A stretch of 64,000 nucleotides of DNA from assembly GCF_003261575.2 (NCBI RefSeq), contig NZ_CP036175.1:3906001-3970000 (forward strand). The letters run 5' to 3'. Origin of the DNA: Klebsiella huaxiensis (GTDB lineage Bacteria; Pseudomonadota; Gammaproteobacteria; Enterobacterales; Enterobacteriaceae). The notes beneath the pieces were generated by a model. The model had not been told where the DNA came from and did not search any database. It saw only the letters and a list, made by a program, of their open reading frames with translations. Of this stretch, positions 54,147 through 61,112 are shown piece after piece. Position 1 is the first letter of the stretch. Every line of letters begins with the position of its first letter. The translations under genes were made by a program, and so were the position numbers.

Positions 54147-54419
54147 TATACCCGTCATACTTCAAGTTGCATGTGCGTTGGCTTCGTTACTCGGCTCATC
54201 CATGAGCCTCGCCCTGACGGGCCGCCGTTACACGGCGTTCAAATCTGTTCCGGACAGATTTGTCGCTCACCCCAGTCACTTACTGAAGTAAGCTCCCGGG
54301 GATGTAATGAGGGACATCCTTGTCCCTCACCAGAGGCAGCCTTCAGCTGTTCAAATTCGTTCCCGACGAATTTGTCCCTACGTCGCCGCCTGCCTGCAAC
54401 TCGAATTATTTAGGGTATA
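54147..54419 (+). repeat. Enlarged ERIC element (273 bp) with two hairpin-rich inserts, upstream of moeA
   Basis: The ends (TATACCCGTCATACTTCAAG and AACTCGAATTATTTAGGG, then TATA) and the core CACCCCAGTCACTTAC / AAGCTCCCGGGG are ERIC. About 83 bp (54186-54268) and about 82 bp (54306-54387) interrupt the two arms; edges are approximate. Each insert holds a near-identical unit: CAAATCTG-TTCCGGA-CAGATTTG at about 54240-54262 and CAAATTCG-TTCCCGA-CGAATTTG at about 54353-54375. Other small stems are GGCTCATCCATGAGCC and GAGGGACATCCTTGTCCCTC. The element ends 36 bp before the moeA start. Confidence 0.85.
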
Positions 54420-54455
54420 ATAGGCGTTTTCGATGTTTGCCCGCAGGAGAAACCC

Positions 54456-55691
54456 ATGGATTTTACCGCCGGACTGATGCCGCTCGACACAGCCCTGACC
54501 CAGATGCTCAATCGTATTACGCCGCTGAATGCGACGGAAACCGTACCGCTGTTGCAGGCCTTTTCGCGCGTGACCGCCCATGATCTCGTTTCGCCTCTCG
54601 ACGTTCCTGGCTTTGATAACTCGGCGATGGACGGTTACGCCGTTCGCCTGGCTGAACTCACCGATGGCGCGGTACTGCCGGTGGCAGGCAAGGCTTTTGC
54701 CGGTCAGCCTTTTAGCGACGTCTGGCCCGTCGGCACCTGTATCCGCATTATGACCGGTGCGCCGGTACCGGAAGGCTGCGATGCGGTAGTGATGCAGGAG
54801 CAAACCGAACAAACCGACGGCGGAGTGCGCTTTATCGCTCCGGTGAAAAAAGGGCAGAACATTCGTCGTCGTGGTGAAGATATCGCCCACGGGGCGGTCG
54901 TTTTTCCTGCGGGAACCCGTCTGACCGTCGCCGAGCTGCCGGTGCTGGCTTCTCTGGGGATTGCGGAAGTCGACGTGGTGCGTAAAGTGCGCGTTGCGGT
55001 GTTCTCCACCGGCGATGAGCTTCAGCTTCCGGGACAACCGCTTGCCGACGGGCAGATTTACGACACCAACCGCCTGGCGGTGCACCTGATGCTGCAAGAA
55101 CTGGGCTGTGAGGTCGTTAACCTCGGCATTATTCCCGACGACCCGGCCAAACTTCGCGAAGTCTTTATTCAGGCTGACCAGCAGGCCGATGTGGTGATTA
55201 GCTCCGGCGGCGTTTCCGTTGGCGAGGCGGATTACACCAAAGAGATCCTTGAAGAGCTGGGCGAAATCGGCTTCTGGAAGCTGGCTATCAAACCAGGTAA
55301 ACCCTTTGCTTTCGGCAAGCTCAACCACAGCTGGTTCTGCGGTCTGCCGGGCAACCCGGTTTCCGCTGCGCTGACTTTTTATCAACTGGTGCAGCCGCTG
55401 CTGGCGAAACTCTCCGGCAACGTAGGACAAACCCAGCCGATGCGCCTGCGCGTACGCGCCGCTTCACGGCTGAAAAAATCGCCGGGCCGCCTCGATTTTC
55501 AGCGCGGCGTGCTGCAACGTAACCCGGACGGTGAACTGGTCGTTAGCAGCACCGGTCATCAGGGTTCGCACATCTTCAGTTCATTCAGCCTCGGCAACTG
55601 TTTTATCGTGCTGGAACGCGAGCGCGGCAACGTTGAAGCGGGAGAATGGGTAGAAGTTGAGCCCTTTAACCATCTTTTCGGGGGGCTGTAA
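54456..55691 (+). CDS. moeA: MoeA, molybdopterin molybdotransferase
   Basis: MoeA inserts molybdate into adenylated molybdopterin to give molybdenum cofactor. The 411-residue length equals E. coli. The family motif FDNSAMDGYAVR, TGAPVPEGCDAVV, the MPT-binding domain with SSGGVSVGEADYTKE and GLPGNPVSA are present. AGGAG lies before the ATG. The stop overlaps the moeB start (TAATG), so moeAB is one operon. The Mo cofactor serves the anaerobic reductases expressed with the FNR regulon. Confidence 0.97.
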   Translation: MDFTAGLMPLDTALTQMLNRITPLNATETVPLLQAFSRVTAHDLVSPLDVPGFDNSAMDGYAVRLAELTDGAVLPVAGKAFAGQPFSDVWPVGTCIRIMTGAPVPEGCDAVVMQEQTEQTDGGVRFIAPVKKGQNIRRRGEDIAHGAVVFPAGTRLTVAELPVLASLGIAEVDVVRKVRVAVFSTGDELQLPGQPLADGQIYDTNRLAVHLMLQELGCEVVNLGIIPDDPAKLREVFIQADQQADVVISSGGVSVGEADYTKEILEELGEIGFWKLAIKPGKPFAFGKLNHSWFCGLPGNPVSAALTFYQLVQPLLAKLSGNVGQTQPMRLRVRAASRLKKSPGRLDFQRGVLQRNPDGELVVSSTGHQGSHIFSSFSLGNCFIVLERERGNVEAGEWVEVEPFNHLFGGL

Positions 55692-56446
55692 TGGGCGTGG
55701 AGCTGAGCGATGCAGAGATGCTGCGCTACAACCGGCAAATCATCCTGCGCGATTTCGATTTTGACGGCCAGGAGCAGCTAAAAGCCTCCAGTGTGCTGGT
55801 GGTTGGCCTCGGAGGGTTGGGCTGCGCCGCCGCGCAGTATCTGGCGGCAGCTGGCGTTGGTCAGCTTACCCTGCTTGATTTCGACACCGTGTCGCTCTCC
55901 AATCTTCAGCGCCAGACCCTGCACAGCGATGCCACCATCGGCCAGCCGAAGGTTGACTCCGCCCGCGCTACGCTTGCGCGCATTAACCCCAACGTTCAGC
56001 TCACGCCGCTAAACGCGCTGCTGGATGAAGAAGCGCTGTGGGCGCAAATCGCCGCCCACGATCTGGTGCTTGACTGTACCGACAACGTCACCATCCGCAA
56101 CCAGCTCAATGCCGGGTGTTTCCGGCATAAAACCCCGCTGGTCTCCGGCGCGGCGATTCGTATGGAAGGGCAAATCAGCGTCTTTACGTATCAGGAAGAT
56201 GAACCCTGCTACCGCTGCCTGAGCCGTCTGTTTGGCGAAAACGCCCTTACCTGCGTCGAAGCCGGGGTGATGGCGCCGCTGGTCGGTACCATCGGTTCGC
56301 TTCAGGCAATGGAAGCCATCAAGGTTCTGACCCGCTACGGCAGCCCTGCGACGGGTAAAATCGTCATGTACGACGCCATGCGCTGCCAGTTTCGCGAAAT
56401 GAAACTGATGCGTAACCCACAGTGTGAGGTGTGTGGTACATCTTAA
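55691..56446 (+). CDS. moeB: MoeB, molybdopterin-synthase adenylyltransferase
   Basis: This E1-like enzyme adenylates the C-terminal glycine of MoaD with ATP so that it can receive sulfur. The 251-residue protein has the nucleotide loop VVGLGGLGCAAAQYL, the arginine/aspartate region LDFDTVSLSNLQRQ, and two zinc CxxC pairs, CYRC and CEVC near the C-terminus. It is coupled to moeA. K-12 has fsaA next on this side; here only 154 bp precede pflE. Confidence 0.96.
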   Translation: MGVELSDAEMLRYNRQIILRDFDFDGQEQLKASSVLVVGLGGLGCAAAQYLAAAGVGQLTLLDFDTVSLSNLQRQTLHSDATIGQPKVDSARATLARINPNVQLTPLNALLDEEALWAQIAAHDLVLDCTDNVTIRNQLNAGCFRHKTPLVSGAAIRMEGQISVFTYQEDEPCYRCLSRLFGENALTCVEAGVMAPLVGTIGSLQAMEAIKVLTRYGSPATGKIVMYDAMRCQFREMKLMRNPQCEVCGTS

Positions 56447-56531
56447 CCCTTCTCCGGCGGGCCTTGCCGCCGGATTATTTGTGACCATCCACGACTTTTT
56501 AGCGCCTGCTTTTATTCCCCCTCTCTGCTTG

Positions 56532-56545
56532 TTGATTTATATCAA
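56532..56545 (+). promoter_or_regulatory. Perfect FNR box upstream of pflE-pflF
   Basis: TTGATTTATATCAA fits TTGAT-N4-ATCAA at all ten positions. A TATTTT -10 candidate (56565-56570) places the box centre near -39 to -41, the class II activation position. This predicts anaerobic induction. Confidence 0.8.
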
Positions 56546-56549
56546 TACA

Positions 56550-56565
56550 ACTTTCATTCGAAAGT
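56550..56565. promoter_or_regulatory. Shared palindromic motif at pflE (site 1 of 3)
   Basis: ACTTTC-ATTC-GAAAGT has perfect 6-bp inverted arms. It lies 4 bp after the FNR box and reaches the -10 candidate, a repressor position. The same core occurs upstream of ybiV and ybiU. Confidence 0.65.
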
Positions 56566-56600
56566 ATTTTAATCTTCATATGCAAACAAGAGGGTGAATC

Positions 56601-57500
56601 ATGATCTTCAACATTCAGCGTTACTCCACCCATGACGGCCCGGGGATCCGCACTGTCGTATTCCTCAAAGGGTGTTCGCTGGGCTGTCGCTGGTGTCAGA
56701 ACCCGGAAAGCCGCGCCCGTACGGCGGATTTGCTGTATGACGCACGCCTGTGCCTTGACGGCTGTGACCTCTGCCAGCAGGCAGCGCCGGACGTTATTAC
56801 CCGCAAACTGGATGGCCTGATTATCCACCGTGAAAAACTCACCGATACGCATATTGGCAAGCTGCGTAACTGCTGCCCCACTACGGCATTAACGGTCTGC
56901 GGCGAAGAGAAAAACGTCGATGAGATTATGACGAAGGTATTGCGCGATAAACCGTTCTACGATCGCAGCGGCGGCGGCGTCACTCTCTCCGGCGGCGAGC
57001 CGTTTATGAACCCAGAGCTGGCCCGCCAGCTGTTTGAAGCCAGCCACAACGCAGGGATTCATACCGCCGTCGAAACCTGTCTGCACGTACCATGGAAATA
57101 CGTCGAGCCTTCTTTACCCTTTATCGACCTGTTCCTCGCCGACCTTAAGCATGTCAATGAAGCTATTTTCCAGCAGTGGACCGACGGCAGCGCTCGGCGG
57201 GTGCTGGATAATCTGCAACGCGTGGCACAGGCCGGGAAAAAAATCATTATTCGCGTGCCGCTGATTCAGGGCTTTAACGCCAATGAAAGCGATATTACCG
57301 CCATAACCGATTTTGCCGCTGACCGCTTAAAGGTCGGCGAGATCCACTTCCTGCCGTATCACACGTTAGGAATGAATAAATACCAATTACTCAGTCAGCC
57401 CTATACCGCTCCGGACAAACCACTTGCTGCCCCCGAGCTGCTCGCCTTCGCGCAGCACTACGCTCAGAGCAAAGGTTTAACGGCGACTCTACGAGGATAA
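56601..57500 (+). CDS. pflE: PflE (YbiY), glycyl-radical-enzyme activating protein
   Basis: This radical-SAM activase abstracts a hydrogen from the glycine of its partner enzyme to form the glycyl radical. The 299-residue protein has the CxxxCxxC cluster motif with C25, C29 and C32 (CSLGCRWC). An inserted cysteine-rich segment (C51, C55, C58 and later CC in NCCPTTAL) resembles part of an auxiliary iron-sulfur domain. GGxGGG-type SAM motif SGGGVTLSGGEPF is present. The ribosome site is AGAGGGTG. pflF follows after 4 bp. FNR and palindromic sites lie upstream. Confidence 0.94.
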   Translation: MIFNIQRYSTHDGPGIRTVVFLKGCSLGCRWCQNPESRARTADLLYDARLCLDGCDLCQQAAPDVITRKLDGLIIHREKLTDTHIGKLRNCCPTTALTVCGEEKNVDEIMTKVLRDKPFYDRSGGGVTLSGGEPFMNPELARQLFEASHNAGIHTAVETCLHVPWKYVEPSLPFIDLFLADLKHVNEAIFQQWTDGSARRVLDNLQRVAQAGKKIIIRVPLIQGFNANESDITAITDFAADRLKVGEIHFLPYHTLGMNKYQLLSQPYTAPDKPLAAPELLAFAQHYAQSKGLTATLRG

Positions 57501-57504
57501 CCTT

Positions 57505-59937
57505 ATGACAACGTTGAAACTGGATACCCTAAGCCCGCGCATTCAGGCACATAAAATGGCGCTGGTGCATATCGTCAAGCCGCCGGTCTGTACCGAGCGC
57601 GCCCAGCACTACACTGAAGCCTACCAGCAACATCTGGATAAGCCGATCCCGGTACGCCGCGCGCTGGCGCTGGCCCATCACCTGGCAGAACGCACTATCT
57701 GGATAAAACACGACGAACTGGTTGTCGGTAACCAGGCAAGCGAAGTCCGCGCCGCGCCAATCTTCCCGGAGTATACGGTTAGCTGGATCGAAAAAGAGAT
57801 CGACGACCTGGCCGATCGCCCCGGCGCGGGCTTTGCGGTCAGCGAAGAGAACAAACGCGTACTGCACGAAGTGTGTCCGTGGTGGCGTGGCCAAACCGTA
57901 CAGGATCGCTGCTACGGCATGTTTACCGATGAGCAAAAAGCGCTGCTCGCCACCGGGATCATCAAAGCAGAAGGCAATATGACCTCCGGTGATGCGCACC
58001 TGGCGGTCAACTACCCGCTGCTGCTGGAAAAAGGCCTTGACGGAATGCGTGCTAAAGTCGCCGAGCGCCGTTCGCGCATTAATCTGACGGTACTGGAAGA
58101 CCTGCACGGCGAGCAGTTCCTGAAAGCCATTGATATCGTGCTGGAAGCAGTGAGCGAGCACAGCAAGCGCTTCGCTGAGCTGGCGCGCAGCATGGCGGCG
58201 ACAGAGACCCGTGAATCCCGTCGCGACGAGCTGTTGGCCATTGCCGAGAACTGCGACATTATCGCCCACGAACCGCCGAAGACCTTCTGGCAGGCGCTGC
58301 AGCTGTGCTATTTCATTCAGCTGATTCTGCAGGTCGAATCCAACGGTCACTCGGTCTCTTTTGGCCGCATGGACCAGTATCTCTACCCGTACTACCGCCG
58401 CGACGTCGAACTTGAGCAGTCTCTGGACCGCGAGCACGCCATTGAGTTGCTGCACTGCTGCTGGCTGAAGCTGCTGGAAGTGAACAAAATTCGCTCCGGC
58501 TCGCACTCTAAAGCCTCCGCCGGTAGCCCGCTGTATCAGAACGTCACCATCGGCGGTCAAAATCTGGTAGACGGCGTCGCGCAAGATGCAGTGAACCCGC
58601 TCTCCTACGCGATTCTAGAATCCTGCGGTCGCCTGCGTTCTACGCAGCCAAACCTCAGCGTGCGTTACCACGCGGGCATGAGCAACGACTTCCTCGACGC
58701 CTGCGTGCAGGTGATTCGCTGCGGCTTCGGGATGCCGGCGTTCAACAACGACGAAATCGTTATTCCGGAATTTATCAAGCTCGGCATTGAGCCGCAGGAC
58801 GCCTACGATTATGCCGCTATCGGCTGCATCGAAACCGCGGTCGGCGGCAAGTGGGGCTATCGCTGCACCGGGATGAGCTTTATCAACTTTGCCCGCGTGA
58901 TGCTGGCGACGCTGGAAGGCGGCCGTGATGCCACCAGCGGTGAAGTTTTCCTGCCGCAAACGCACGCGCTGTCGAAAGGTAACTTTGATAACTTCGACCA
59001 GGTGCTGGCCGACTGGGATACGCAGATCCGCTACTACACGCGCAAATCTATCGAGATTGAGTATGTGGTCGACACCATGCTGGAAGAGAACGTGCACGAT
59101 ATTCTCTGCTCGGCGCTGGTTGATGACTGTATCGAGCGCGCGAAGAGTATCAAACAAGGCGGCGCTAAATATGACTGGGTTTCCGGTCTGCAGGTCGGTA
59201 TCGCTAACCTCGGCAACAGCCTGGTGGCGGTGAAGAAACTGGTGTTCGATCAGGGCGTCATTGGACAGCAAGAGCTGGCAAAAGCGCTGGCTGAAGACTT
59301 TGAAGGCCTGACTCACGAGCAGCTACGCCAGCGCTTAATCAACGGCGCGCCGAAATACGGCAATGACGAAGACAGCGTTGATATCCTGCTGGCCCGCGCT
59401 TACCAGACCTATATCGATGAGCTGAAGCAGTATCATAACCCGCGCTACGGTCGCGGCCCGATTGGCGGTAATTACTACGCCGGGACATCGTCTATTTCCG
59501 CTAACGTCCCGTTCGGCGCGCAGACCATGGCGACGCCGGATGGCCGCAAAGCGCATTCACCGCTGGCGGAAGGAGCAAGCCCGGCTTCCGGTACCGACCA
59601 TCTGGGGCCGACCGCGGTTATCAGTTCGGTGGGTAAGCTGCCAACCGGTTCAATTCTTGGCGGCGTGCTGCTGAACCAGAAGCTGAACCCGGCAACGCTG
59701 GATAACGAGTCCGATAAGCAGAAACTGATGGTGCTGCTGCGCACGTTCTTCGAGGTACATAAAGGCTGGCATATTCAGTACAACATCGTGTCGCGCGAGA
59801 CGCTGCTGGAAGCGAAGAAACACCCTGACCAGTATCGCGATTTAGTGGTCCGCGTCGCCGGGTACTCGGCATTCTTTACCGCCCTGTCGCCGGATGCGCA
59901 GGACGATATTATCGCCCGTACCGAGCATACGCTGTAA
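57505..59937 (+). CDS. pflF: PflF (YbiW), glycyl-radical enzyme, probable dehydratase/lyase type
   Basis: The 810-residue cytoplasmic glycyl-radical enzyme carries the radical site Gly786 in VVRVAGYSAFF. The active-site cysteine is Cys441 in GCIETA, followed by Glu443. This Cys-x-Glu pattern is known from glycerol dehydratase and choline lyase, whereas true pyruvate formate-lyases have a Cys-Cys pair, so pyruvate cleavage is unlikely despite the name. The natural substrate is not evident from sequence; I recall a proposal linking E. coli YbiW to anhydroglucitol phosphate but cannot verify it. It forms an operon with pflE. A BIME follows. Confidence 0.93.
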   Translation: MTTLKLDTLSPRIQAHKMALVHIVKPPVCTERAQHYTEAYQQHLDKPIPVRRALALAHHLAERTIWIKHDELVVGNQASEVRAAPIFPEYTVSWIEKEIDDLADRPGAGFAVSEENKRVLHEVCPWWRGQTVQDRCYGMFTDEQKALLATGIIKAEGNMTSGDAHLAVNYPLLLEKGLDGMRAKVAERRSRINLTVLEDLHGEQFLKAIDIVLEAVSEHSKRFAELARSMAATETRESRRDELLAIAENCDIIAHEPPKTFWQALQLCYFIQLILQVESNGHSVSFGRMDQYLYPYYRRDVELEQSLDREHAIELLHCCWLKLLEVNKIRSGSHSKASAGSPLYQNVTIGGQNLVDGVAQDAVNPLSYAILESCGRLRSTQPNLSVRYHAGMSNDFLDACVQVIRCGFGMPAFNNDEIVIPEFIKLGIEPQDAYDYAAIGCIETAVGGKWGYRCTGMSFINFARVMLATLEGGRDATSGEVFLPQTHALSKGNFDNFDQVLADWDTQIRYYTRKSIEIEYVVDTMLEENVHDILCSALVDDCIERAKSIKQGGAKYDWVSGLQVGIANLGNSLVAVKKLVFDQGVIGQQELAKALAEDFEGLTHEQLRQRLINGAPKYGNDEDSVDILLARAYQTYIDELKQYHNPRYGRGPIGGNYYAGTSSISANVPFGAQTMATPDGRKAHSPLAEGASPASGTDHLGPTAVISSVGKLPTGSILGGVLLNQKLNPATLDNESDKQKLMVLLRTFFEVHKGWHIQYNIVSRETLLEAKKHPDQYRDLVVRVAGYSAFFTALSPDAQDDIIARTEHTL

Positions 59938-59945
59938 GTTAAATC

Positions 59946-60050
59946 CCCCGGAGGCGGCGCGTTGCGCCTGTCCGGGCTACCCGACGGCACAAGCCCCGTA
60001 GCCCGGACAGCCGGTAGCCCGGGTAAGGCGTTTACGCCGCAACCCGGGGT
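59946..60050. repeat. BIME between pflF and ybiV
   Basis: CCCCCGGAGGCGGCGCGTTGC, split as REP-type half stems, and the inverted unit GTAGCCCGGGTAAGGCG through CCCGGGG. Two or three REP-like units make the stretch strongly foldable. Confidence 0.78.
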
Positions 60051-60076
60051 TTTATGCTGCACAGCAGTGAACGCAA

Positions 60077-60092
60077 ACTTTCATTCGAAATA
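60077..60092. promoter_or_regulatory. Shared motif upstream of ybiV (site 2 of 3)
   Basis: ACTTTCATTCGAAATA keeps the left arm and the ATTC spacer of the pflE site exactly; the right arm is GAAA with two changes. It lies 83 bp before the ybiV ATG. Confidence 0.55.
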
Positions 60093-60096
60093 AATT

Positions 60097-60112
60097 TGTG
60101 CTCCACATCACA
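60097..60112 (+). promoter_or_regulatory. Candidate CRP site upstream of ybiV
   Basis: TGTGC-TCCACA-TCACA matches the CRP core TGTGA-N6-TCACA at 9 of 10. It overlaps a possible -35 for a TAGAAT -10 at 60120-60125, so its direction of effect is unclear. Confidence 0.55.
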
Positions 60113-60159
60113 TTGTAATTAGAATGTTGCTGGTCGAAGTTAAGCCAGGAGCATTTGTT

Positions 60160-60975
60160 ATGATTGTTAAAGTTATCGTCACCGATATGGACGGAACTTT
60201 TCTCAATGACGCCAAGCAGTATGACCGCTCGCGTTTTCTCGCGCAGTTCGCGCAACTCCAACAGCAGGGTATCGAATTCGTTGTCGCCAGCGGCAACCAG
60301 TACTACCAGCTGATCTCATTTTTCCCGGAAATCCGCGAGCAGATCTCCTTCGTTGCCGAAAACGGCGCGCTGGTATATGAACACGGTCAACAGCTGTTCC
60401 ACGGCGAGCTCACCCGCCACGAATCCCAGATAGTGATTGGTGAATTGCTCAAAGACCCACAGCTCAACTTCGTCGCCTGCGGCCTTGAAAGCGCATACGT
60501 CAGCGACCGTGCGCCCGACGCCTTTGTCGCGCTGATGTCAAAGCACTATCATCGCCTGCAGCGCATCAGCAACTACCACGATATTGACGATAAGCTGTTT
60601 AAGTTTTCGCTTAACCTGCCGGATAGCGAAATCCCCCTGCTTATCGACAAACTGCACGTCTCGCTGGACGGCATCATGAAGCCGGTCACCAGCGGCTTTG
60701 GCTTCGTCGATTTGATTATCCCTGGCCTGCATAAAGCCAACGGTATCAGCCGCCTGCTTAAGCGCTGGAACATCTCGCCGCAGGCGTGTGTCGCCATCGG
60801 CGACAGCGCGAACGATACGGAGATGTTAAAGCTGGTGAAATACTCCTTCGCGATGGCCAACGCCGCCGAAAGCATCAAAGCAGTGTCCCGTTTTGCTACC
60901 GATGACAACAACCATGACGGTGCGCTAAATGTTATTCAGGCCGTCCTCGACCACGCTACTCCTTTCAACGAATGA
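60160..60975 (+). CDS. ybiV: YbiV, HAD-superfamily Cof-type sugar phosphatase
   Basis: The 271-residue phosphatase has the nucleophile motif TDMDGTF, a type IIB cap, and GDSANDTEML for Mg2+. E. coli YbiV hydrolyses sugar phosphates such as ribose-5-phosphate and fructose-1-phosphate in vitro. ATG 60160 with AGGAG 9 nt upstream gives the E. coli length; an upstream in-frame start at 60124 would overlap the promoter. Its location between pflEF and ybiU, with a shared upstream motif, suggests a joint pathway. Confidence 0.94.
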   Translation: MIVKVIVTDMDGTFLNDAKQYDRSRFLAQFAQLQQQGIEFVVASGNQYYQLISFFPEIREQISFVAENGALVYEHGQQLFHGELTRHESQIVIGELLKDPQLNFVACGLESAYVSDRAPDAFVALMSKHYHRLQRISNYHDIDDKLFKFSLNLPDSEIPLLIDKLHVSLDGIMKPVTSGFGFVDLIIPGLHKANGISRLLKRWNISPQACVAIGDSANDTEMLKLVKYSFAMANAAESIKAVSRFATDDNNHDGALNVIQAVLDHATPFNE

Positions 60976-61042
60976 TCTCTCACCGGAGCATTTCTGCTCC
61001 GGTTTTCCGTTTTGTGCACCTCCGCATAATTTTAAACTTGCA

Positions 61043-61069
61043 TTAACTTAATTTTAACTTAAATTAACG
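61043..61069. promoter_or_regulatory. Helically phased TTAAC repeats upstream of ybiU
   Basis: TTAACTTAA at 61043-61051 and 61054-61062 and TTAACG at 61064 give TTAAC three times at 11- and 10-bp steps. On the minus strand this reads GTTAA direct repeats, like a PhoP-type box (GTTTA repeats), but with one changed base per half. Confidence 0.4.
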
Positions 61070-61084
61070 TTTGTAAGATTAATT

Positions 61085-61100
61085 GCTTTCGAATGAAAGA
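61085..61100. promoter_or_regulatory. Shared palindromic motif at ybiU (site 3 of 3)
   Basis: CTTTCGAATGAAAG (61086-61099) is the exact reverse complement of the pflE core CTTTCATTCGAAAG. It ends 13 bp before the ybiU ATG, just before the AGAGG ribosome site, and follows a TAAGAT -10 candidate. Confidence 0.6.
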
Positions 61101-61112
61101 TGAGAGGTCATC

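Noticed and set aside
53979..54413. Plus-strand open frame of 144 codons upstream of moeA
   Set aside because: It runs through two ERIC elements and their inserts; the product has no domain and its sequence is explained by repeats.
54378..55430. Minus-strand open frame of 350 codons
   Set aside because: Antisense to moeA over nearly its whole length; composition is Arg/Gln/His-rich as in frame shadows.
57529..58584. Minus-strand open frame of 351 codons
   Set aside because: It is fully antisense to pflF, has no recognisable domain, and arises from strong codon bias in a GC-rich gene.
58615..59316. Minus-strand open frame of 233 codons
   Set aside because: Another antisense shadow of pflF.
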